From Clostridiales bacterium (GTDB lineage: Bacteria; Bacillota_A; Clostridia; Christensenellales; Borkfalkiaceae), in assembly GCA_015055785.1 (NCBI GenBank), contig SVHQ01000032.1, forward strand, positions 1 to 12,640: a stretch of DNA of 12,640 nucleotides, in the 5' to 3' direction. The position numbers and the translations under genes were made by a program. Of this stretch, positions 7,690 to 11,262 are shown in pieces. The notes under the pieces are model-generated. The model saw nothing but the letters and a program-made list of their open reading frames with translations, made no database searches and had not been told where the DNA came from. The first letter of the stretch is position 1. Each line of letters opens with the position of its first letter.

Positions 7690-8592
7690 TTATGCTAAAA
7701 GTTCCTTATACGAAATTTGAGTTAGCTTAAAATTCCAATCCCAAGGCGATATAATATTATCAGGCATAGGTATTAAATACGGCAATTTAGAACGGCGCAC
7801 ACGCTCTAAATATTCCATTAAATCACAAAAAACGTGAGCAGGGATTGAAAAGCATTTAGCATATTCCATATCACAATATGATGAAATGCCTTGCGCTTCC
7901 AACCATTCACAAACAAGCATTGCTTCATCATCATCATCAAAAACACTACGTTGCGGACGTTTCAAGTCCTTACTTGCAAAATATCTATGATTACATATTT
8001 TCAAACTATCCTTTGAAACATATTTAGCACAATATTTTGCAACGCGAACTCTATCCGACTTTGTGTTTTTGATTTCCGTTATTTGCGTAAAGCCAAATCT
8101 ATCACTTGATAAACGCCAATCTAATTTACCATTTTTATTTATAAATAAATCATCTTTATTCAAACAACGTACAATAAAATGAAAATGTAATCTATGCGTT
8201 TTAGAGCCATATTCAGGCACTAAAATATATTGAAATTCGGAAGCTCTTCTTTCCTTATAATGATTAAAAGCCTTTGTTATTTTATCTTTCATTCTTTGCG
8301 GATAGTTTATCAAATCCCCAACTTTTTCATCACCCAATGTTATCGTTCCAAAATAGTCAAAATCATTACACAAAGACAAATCAACAACATTTCTTTTAGC
8401 ACGTCTTAGAGCTATCCTTTGACTTTCACTATTGAAAACAACATTTCCGTCTTCGTCTGCGTCTATCATTTTGACACTTCTATTCACTTTGATTTCGGGG
8501 GTATTGTTATAATACCTTTTATTAAAGAAATTTATTCTATATTCCTTACGGCAATCCACCACGCTATAACACGTATCAAATCCAAAAACCAT
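7690..8592 (-). CDS. rep: HUH-endonuclease rolling-circle replication initiator (Rep)
   Basis: It is expected to nick one strand at the element origin, become 5'-linked through tyrosine and start rolling-circle replication. I chose the ATG at 8592 (300 residues), which has GGAG 8-9 bases upstream; a TTG five codons earlier overlaps that site. Motif I is YFGTITLGD (80-88). Motif II is LHFHF with the metal-binding H136-x-H138. Motif III is KYCAKYVSKD, with Y187 and Y191 three residues apart and lysines K190/K194. The Y-x3-Y pair and the AKY-V-x-K context recall phiX174 protein A and Microviridae-type initiators (superfamily I). No helicase domain is visible, so a host helicase such as PcrA would be needed. 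A GC-rich hairpin and a CTTGATTA motif lie just upstream. Family call is strong; closest relatives are unknown. Confidence 0.88.
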   Translation of the reverse strand: MVFGFDTCYSVVDCRKEYRINFFNKRYYNNTPEIKVNRSVKMIDADEDGNVVFNSESQRIALRRAKRNVVDLSLCNDFDYFGTITLGDEKVGDLINYPQRMKDKITKAFNHYKERRASEFQYILVPEYGSKTHRLHFHFIVRCLNKDDLFINKNGKLDWRLSSDRFGFTQITEIKNTKSDRVRVAKYCAKYVSKDSLKICNHRYFASKDLKRPQRSVFDDDDEAMLVCEWLEAQGISSYCDMEYAKCFSIPAHVFCDLMEYLERVRRSKLPYLIPMPDNIISPWDWNFKLTQISYKELLA

Positions 8593-8658
8593 TACAAAAA
8601 ACTCCAAACAACTTATACTTATATTTTTATTAAAAAATATATAATGGGTAAAAAACGT

Positions 8659-8672
8659 TACTTAATCAAGTA
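8659..8672 (-). other. Candidate Rep nick site (part of a double-strand origin)
   Basis: On the minus strand TACTTGATTAAGTA forms a TACTT/AAGTA stem exposing GATT. ACTTG-ATTA resembles the nick sequences of superfamily I initiators, in which cleavage falls after CTTG before AT (phiX174 ACTTG/ATATT; pC194 and pUB110 CTTG/ATA). It lies about 67 bases upstream of the rep ATG, on the strand that rep reads along. Confidence 0.5.
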
Positions 8673-8676
8673 GTAG

Positions 8677-8728
8677 GCGCGATGCGCCCCCCGATCCCCT
8701 TGGAATGGACGGGGGGGCGCATTCGCGC
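8677..8728. other. Large GC-rich inverted repeat, candidate Rep binding hairpin
   Basis: Arm 8677-8693 (GCGCGATGCGCCCCCCG) pairs with 8710-8728 over 17 pairs, with two single-base bulges, around a 16-base loop that contains CTTGG. The GC content is extreme against the AT-rich element. It starts four bases past the stop of the 132-residue gene and abuts the nick-site hairpin at 8659-8672. No T-run follows on either strand, which argues against an intrinsic terminator. A role in the origin, single-strand origin or packaging is more likely. Confidence 0.55.
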
Positions 8729-8732
8729 TGCA

Positions 8733-9131
8733 CTATATCTTCAACTTATGGGCACGAACAATATCAGACTTAGTTCCATTGGCATATTTATTTTCCAATT
8801 CAATCTGTTTTTGATACAAATCACTCAACATTTTTCGCAAATTACGAGAAGTAAACCCACGCAAATTATGCAAATAAAAAATAACTTCTAAATCTACTTC
8901 ATTTAGATTTTGAAACGTATACGCAAGTTCATTACGTTTAGTTTGCAATTCTTCTTTTGTAAAAGCAACTTTCATTTCTATCCATTCTTCTTTGCTCAAA
9001 GAGTGGTTTATAATACCGTCATAGTTTTCGATATAAGTATCAATCCTATCAAAATAATAATACAAAGACGGAACAGCACAAAAAGCCTGCTCTATTGTAT
9101 ATTTCTTTTCTTCTTTTTTAATTTTAATCAT
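8733..9131 (-). CDS. Small element protein of unknown function (132 aa)
   Basis: I do not recognise this protein. It is predicted largely helical and charged, with a lysine-rich start (MIKIKKEEKK), a Tyr-rich stretch near 24-40 and a segment at about 80-110 (VIFYLHNLRGFTSRNLRKML) that could be a helix-turn-helix. It has no signal peptide or membrane span. GGAG lies eight bases before the ATG. The ATG overlaps the stop of the preceding 86-residue gene as ATGA, the classic mark of translational coupling, so the pair is probably made together. By position (between the switch and rep) it could be a copy-number regulator, excisionase or replication accessory; that is only inference. Confidence 0.75.
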   Translation of the reverse strand: MIKIKKEEKKYTIEQAFCAVPSLYYYFDRIDTYIENYDGIINHSLSKEEWIEMKVAFTKEELQTKRNELAYTFQNLNEVDLEVIFYLHNLRGFTSRNLRKMLSDLYQKQIELENKYANGTKSDIVRAHKLKI

Positions 9132-9388
9132 ATAATACTCTCCATTTTTTTAGCTGTTTCTGCTGACGTTCGACAGCTGAAATATTCAAAACGATTTTCT
9201 TGTAAATTGCAATACATAACACGGAAACAACGTTTTGATGTCCGTATTACTGTAAAACAATCATAAACCTTATATCCTTTTCTACGATAAAAGAAATATC
9301 GATGAAATGTATAATCGTAAGAAAGAATATATTTACCTTTGAATTGTGGCGATAAATTCCACAACAACCAATGAACACGACCAACCAT
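9128..9388 (-). CDS. Small aromatic- and arginine-rich element protein of unknown function (86 aa)
   Basis: First gene of the leftward element operon. AAAGGA lies about 7 bases before the ATG. The 86 residues are unusually rich in Tyr, Phe, Arg and Cys (for example SYDYTFHRYFFYRRKGYKVY), with a likely beta-rich middle and a helical end (TSAETAKKMESII). There is no signal peptide, membrane span or recognised motif. It overlaps the next gene by ATGA. The basic, aromatic make-up would suit a nucleic-acid-binding protein, for example an excisionase or an ssDNA-binding factor, but nothing in the sequence proves this. Confidence 0.7.
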   Translation of the reverse strand: MVGRVHWLLWNLSPQFKGKYILSYDYTFHRYFFYRRKGYKVYDCFTVIRTSKRCFRVMYCNLQENRFEYFSCRTSAETAKKMESII

Positions 9389-9406
9389 ATTATTTTCCTT
9401 TATAAA

Positions 9407-9445
9407 GTAAAAGTCACCTACATAGGTGGTGTAGATGGCTTTTAC
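9407..9445. repeat. 39-nt imperfect hairpin in the element operon leader
   Basis: GTAAAAGTCACCTACA (9407-9422) and TGTAGATGGCTTTTAC (9430-9445) pair at 14 of 16 positions, plus one G-T wobble, around the loop TAGGTGG. It lies in the transcribed leader between the operon promoter and its first start codon. No T-run follows on either strand. CCACCTA recurs at 9498-9504 and is complementary to the loop, so the leader RNA could form a loop-leader interaction. Confidence 0.6.
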
Positions 9446-9509
9446 AGATTTATAAGTTATTTAGTTTTTTTGACAAATTAATAAATTAATAAATGCTCCA
9501 CCTACGCAT

Positions 9510-9524
9510 ATCTCTAAATGAGAT
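9510..9524. promoter_or_regulatory. Operator O1 (ATCTC-N5-GAGAT)
   Basis: Perfect inverted repeat ATCTC TAAAT GAGAT, covering the predicted start point (about 9524) of the leftward operon promoter. It shares spacing and half-sites with O2 and O3, so it is a likely binding site of the XRE repressor at 9626. Confidence 0.65.
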
Positions 9525-9530
9525 AAATAT

Positions 9531-9559
9531 ATTATACTATCTCAAAATGAGTTTGTCAA
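9531..9559 (-). promoter_or_regulatory. Main leftward promoter of the element operon
   Basis: On the minus strand TTGACA (9559-9554) and TATAAT (9536-9531) are both perfect consensus, with a 17-base spacer. Operator O2 lies entirely in the spacer and O1 at the start point, so bound repressor would block it. It is expected to drive the 86- and 132-residue genes, rep and int. Confidence 0.85.
9539..9553. promoter_or_regulatory. Operator O2 (ATCTC-N5-GAGTT)
   Basis: ATCTC AAAAT GAGTT, the second of the 15-bp repeats, centred 29 bp from O1 and filling the spacer of the leftward promoter. Confidence 0.65.
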
Positions 9560-9578
9560 CAGCTTTTATGCAAAAATA

Positions 9579-9607
9579 TTGAAAAACTTCTCAAAATGTG
9601 ATAAAAT
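9579..9607 (+). promoter_or_regulatory. Promoter of the element XRE repressor
   Basis: TTGAAA (9579-9584) and TAAAAT (9602-9607) with a 17-base spacer that contains operator O3. The predicted start near 9614 leaves a very short leader before the ATG at 9626, with AAGGTG as ribosome binding site. The layout implies autoregulation. Confidence 0.7.
9588..9602. promoter_or_regulatory. Operator O3 (TTCTC-N5-GTGAT)
   Basis: TTCTC AAAAT GTGAT, the third and most divergent 15-bp repeat, centred 49 bp from O2 within the repressor promoter spacer. It would be a weaker site used to limit repressor synthesis. Confidence 0.55.
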
Positions 9608-9625
9608 TTTAGTTAAGGTGATATT

Positions 9626-10015
9626 ATGAGAACAAAATTCGCAGAAAACTTTTCCGATATTCTTAAAATTAAGAATATTTCCCAATCTCAATTTGCAAGA
9701 TTATATGGTGTAAAGCAAAATACCGTTTCACAATGGGCAAATGGTAAAAGAGAACCGACATACCATGATTTATTGCGTATCTGCACTTTATTTGATATTG
9801 AAATACATGAAATATTAGGATATACTCCACGAGTAAAGAAAGCAATTTTAAGAGATATTATAGGAAGCAATCAAGAATTCCAAAAACAGCAAAAGCAACT
9901 AATCGAAAAAATGGAAGAAAACAAAAGTACTCTTACTGAAATACAATATGCAATCGAAGAATTATACCAAAAGACACTTGAAGAATATAAAACTATTTTC
10001 GGTTTTACCGATTGA
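9626..10015 (+). CDS. XRE-family (Cro/C1-type) repressor of the element
   Basis: DNA-binding regulator expected to hold the element quiet by binding the 15-bp operators upstream. Of its 129 residues, about 8-65 form a helix-turn-helix domain. The scanning helix is SQSQFARLYGV (19-29), and KQNTVSQWANGKREP (30-44) spans the turn and recognition helix. Residues of about 75-125 are Gln/Glu/Lys-rich and probably form a dimerising coiled coil. There is no S24 or ImmA-type peptidase domain, so induction cannot be by RecA-driven self-cleavage. AAGGTG precedes the ATG by five bases. It is the only rightward gene of the element, transcribed away from the operon, and stops 14 bases before attR. Confidence 0.9.
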   Translation: MRTKFAENFSDILKIKNISQSQFARLYGVKQNTVSQWANGKREPTYHDLLRICTLFDIEIHEILGYTPRVKKAILRDIIGSNQEFQKQQKQLIEKMEENKSTLTEIQYAIEELYQKTLEEYKTIFGFTD

Positions 10016-10017
10016 TT

Positions 10018-10032
10018 ATCTCATTATGTGAT
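10018..10032. promoter_or_regulatory. Possible fourth operator at the attR edge
   Basis: ATCTC ATTAT GTGAT has the same 5-5-5 layout as O1-O3 and overlaps the first three bases of attR. One such match could arise by chance in AT-rich DNA, so this is tentative. Confidence 0.3.
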
Positions 10033-10091
10033 TGGAAATCGTGTGTGCGCCTGAAACGTACCGGAGGTTCGAATCCTCTTCTCTGCGCCAA
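10030..10091. repeat. attR: 62-bp direct repeat, tRNA-Ser 3' fragment
   Basis: Identical to 6529-6590. It contains the anticodon loop through the CCA of tRNA-Ser but lacks the 5' half, so it is not a functional tRNA. It marks the distal end of the element. Confidence 0.95.
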
Positions 10092-10098
10092 CAAAAAA

Positions 10099-10124
10099 CA
10101 CACCTCTAAGGGTGTGTTTTTTTT
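10099..10124 (+). terminator. Probable native tRNA-Ser terminator, displaced by the element
   Basis: CACACC (10099-10104), a short loop, then GGTGTG (10111-10116) and eight T residues, flanked by an A-run on the other side. It begins eight bases after attR, the same relation to the tRNA tail as the element-borne terminator at 6601-6632 has to the intact tRNA. Confidence 0.8.
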
Positions 10125-10252
10125 GTTGCATTGTGAAGAGATTGAGACCTTTCCGCATACGCGGAGGTTCGCGCGAACAATGCGCTTTATCTATATTAAA
10201 ATCACCGACGAAGGCTCGTAGCATTGTGAAGCTTTGTTGCTTTGCAACAATC
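10125..10252. other. Structured non-coding segment between attR and the third tRNA tail
   Basis: No credible gene. GCATTGT (10128-10134) can pair with ACAATGC (10177-10183) and recurs at 10221, in an 11-bp direct repeat GCATTGTGAAG. Nested inside, ACCT(TT)CCGC pairs with GCGGAGGT around ATAC. TTGTTGC-TTT-GCAACAA (10234-10250) is a perfect seven-pair hairpin. The two alternative GCATTGT partners allow mutually exclusive folds. It may be a remnant of an older element or a species-specific repeat. Confidence 0.4.
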
Positions 10253-10269
10253 TCCTCTTCTCTGCGCCA
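10253..10269. repeat. Third partial copy of the tRNA-Ser 3' end
   Basis: TCCTCTTCTCTGCGCCA matches the last 17 bases of the tRNA including CCA. It lies 178 bp beyond the end of the tRNA sequence in attR. A 17-base match at such a place is unlikely by chance, so it is probably the scar of an earlier integration or a decayed att site. Confidence 0.65.
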
Positions 10270-10273
10270 TTTT

Positions 10274-10543
10274 TTAATTATCTCTTATATCCTTAACAAA
10301 ATTTTCAGGAAACAATTCTTCCATTGAAACTTCTAAAATTTTTGCTATCACAAAAAGCTCCTTATCCGTTGCGCTACGCACTTGTCCTTCCAACTTAGAA
10401 TAGCTTGTTGGATTCATATCACAACCCATCACTTGTATTTTAGCAATAAACTCTTTTTGTTTTATTCCTCTCTCTTTACGCAATCTCTCTATTTTTTCCC
10501 CTACAACATTAGCCGTTCCATATACTTGCTTCCTTATTTTCAT
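10274..10543 (-). CDS. XRE-family transcriptional regulator (89 aa)
   Basis: A single helix-turn-helix domain protein. Residues of about 12-75 form the fold: GEKIERLRKERGIKQKEFIAKI, a turn, then NPTSYSKLEGQVRSATD with the recognition helix, and a closing KELFVIAKILEVSMEELF. It has no effector or protease domain. The ATG has TAGGAC upstream at fair spacing. It is divergent from the exported-protein gene at 10667, with 123 bp between holding consensus promoter elements and two palindromes that are its likely operators. It begins just past the third tRNA tail copy, so it may belong to an older island, and it is not closely similar to the element repressor at 9626. Confidence 0.88.
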   Translation of the reverse strand: MKIRKQVYGTANVVGEKIERLRKERGIKQKEFIAKIQVMGCDMNPTSYSKLEGQVRSATDKELFVIAKILEVSMEELFPENFVKDIRDN

Positions 10544-10572
10544 TATAATGTCCTACATTTTTATTTTTTGCA

Positions 10573-10601
10573 ATTATACTCTAAAAAATACTTGACATAA
10601 T
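10573..10601 (-). promoter_or_regulatory. Possible promoter of the 89-residue regulator
   Basis: A consensus TATAAT on the minus strand (10578-10573) has only a weak -35 (TTATGT or similar near 10600-10595), which touches the palindrome at 10600-10614. A repressor bound there could act on both divergent promoters. Confidence 0.4.
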
Positions 10602-10620
10602 TCCAAAATGGAATTATAAT
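10592..10620 (+). promoter_or_regulatory. Consensus promoter of the exported-protein gene
   Basis: TTGACA (10592-10597), a 17-base spacer and TATAAT (10615-10620), all perfect consensus. The palindrome 10600-10614 fills the spacer, so the promoter should be strong but tightly repressible. Confidence 0.85.
10600..10614. promoter_or_regulatory. Operator A (ATTCC-N5-GGAAT)
   Basis: Perfect inverted repeat ATTCC AAAAT GGAAT in the promoter spacer. It has the same 5-5-5 layout and AAAAT centre as O2 of the element but different half-sites, so it is probably read by the divergent XRE regulator at 10274-10543. Confidence 0.65.
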
Positions 10621-10627
10621 TAAAATA

Positions 10628-10642
10628 ATTCCGAAATGGAAT
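10628..10642. promoter_or_regulatory. Operator B (ATTCC-N5-GGAAT)
   Basis: Second perfect copy, ATTCC GAAAT GGAAT, centred 28 bp from operator A and just downstream of the start point. The near three-turn spacing would allow cooperative binding on one face of the helix. Confidence 0.65.
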
Positions 10643-10666
10643 AAAAAATATAGGACGGTTTTACTT

Positions 10667-11182
10667 ATGAAAAAATTTTGGAAAACGTTACTCTCTTGTT
10701 TGTTAATGATTATCTCGACATTATCAATCTGTTGTTGCGCACCCAAGCCTGCATTGGATATTGACGATGCAAAAGATGCATTAGAAGATGCTGATTATGA
10801 TGTTGAATTTATCACCAACCCCGATACCGATGAGGTAGAGTTCGCCGAATCTATCGACAAATACCTTACAGCTGAAGGCGAGAATGATGAATACATCTGC
10901 ATGATTTTATTCGACTCTGCAACCATGGCAAAAAAATATTATAACACCTTATTATATAGCGTCGAAAGTGAAATCAAACAGATGGAAGCAAACATTAAAG
11001 CATGCGAATATTATCTTAAAAAATACGATGAAAAAATTAAAAGCGATGAACGCGATGAAATTGAAGATTGGATTAAAGAAGATAAAAAAGATATTGAAAA
11101 ATATGAAGAAGAATATTGCATCGGCAGAAGCGGAAAGCTCGTATGGTACGGCTCCATTGACGCTATAAAAGATACAAAATAA
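10667..11182 (+). CDS. Small exported acidic protein, possible lipoprotein (171 aa)
   Basis: I do not recognise the family. Residues 1-24 look like a signal peptide: MKKFWK, a hydrophobic core, then three consecutive cysteines at 22-24 (ICCCAP). A lipid anchor on one of them is possible, but the residue before C22 is Ile, so the lipobox is not canonical. The mature part is strongly acidic (DIDDAKDALEDADYDVEF), followed by a long Lys/Glu-rich helix at about 105-150 that is probably coiled coil. Weak AGGA lies about 11 bases before the ATG. It has its own repressible consensus promoter and a strong terminator, so it forms a single-gene unit controlled by the divergent XRE regulator. It probably sits at the outer face of the membrane. 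Confidence 0.7.
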   Translation: MKKFWKTLLSCLLMIISTLSICCCAPKPALDIDDAKDALEDADYDVEFITNPDTDEVEFAESIDKYLTAEGENDEYICMILFDSATMAKKYYNTLLYSVESEIKQMEANIKACEYYLKKYDEKIKSDERDEIEDWIKEDKKDIEKYEEEYCIGRSGKLVWYGSIDAIKDTK

Positions 11183-11200
11183 AATAATCGATAATTAAAA

Positions 11201-11238
11201 AACAGAGCACTCATCGCGTACATGGGTGCTCTGTTTTT
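11201..11238. terminator. Bidirectional intrinsic terminator
   Basis: AACAGAGCACTCAT (11201-11214) pairs with ATGGGTGCTCTGTT (11221-11234), with one G-T pair, around a six-base loop. T-runs follow on both strands. It serves the convergent exported-protein gene (from the left) and the Na/Pi transporter gene (from the right). Confidence 0.92.
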
Positions 11239-11262
11239 ATTTTTAACTTAATTTTACATATT

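Larger units (their letters stand above)
6529..10091. mobile_element. Compact integrative element in tRNA-Ser (tyrosine recombinase + HUH Rep)
   Basis: Perfect 62-bp direct repeats at 6529-6590 and 10030-10091, both matching the tRNA-Ser 3' half, bound a unit of 3,501 bp (one repeat counted). It holds an integrase next to the intact tRNA, a rolling-circle Rep, a candidate origin, two small unknown genes, a divergent-promoter switch and an XRE repressor. The interior is visibly more AT-rich than both flanks, apart from one GC-rich hairpin at 8677-8728. No capsid, packaging, relaxase or conjugation gene is present. It could be an integrative rolling-circle plasmid, a phage satellite, or a reduced ssDNA prophage. 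Confidence 0.9.

Noticed and set aside
8593..8607. Longer Rep starting with TTG at 8607
   Set aside because: The GGAG that would serve the ATG at 8592 overlaps this start, and no site lies before the TTG.
8677..8728. GC-rich hairpin as an intrinsic terminator of the small-gene transcript
   Set aside because: No T-run directly follows on either strand; the nearest T-run on the minus strand is about 20 bases on. It could still slow transcription.
9470..9475. Plus-strand TTGACA as a promoter
   Set aside because: No -10-like hexamer lies 16-18 bases downstream (ATGCTC there).
10167..10178. Perfect 12-bp palindrome GTTCGCGCGAAC
   Set aside because: A few perfect 12-bp palindromes are expected by chance in this length, and it has no clear partner promoter.
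10012..10221. Open frames on both strands across attR and the following terminator
   Set aside because: They translate the tRNA tail and a hairpin, have no ribosome binding site, and overlap well-explained structures.
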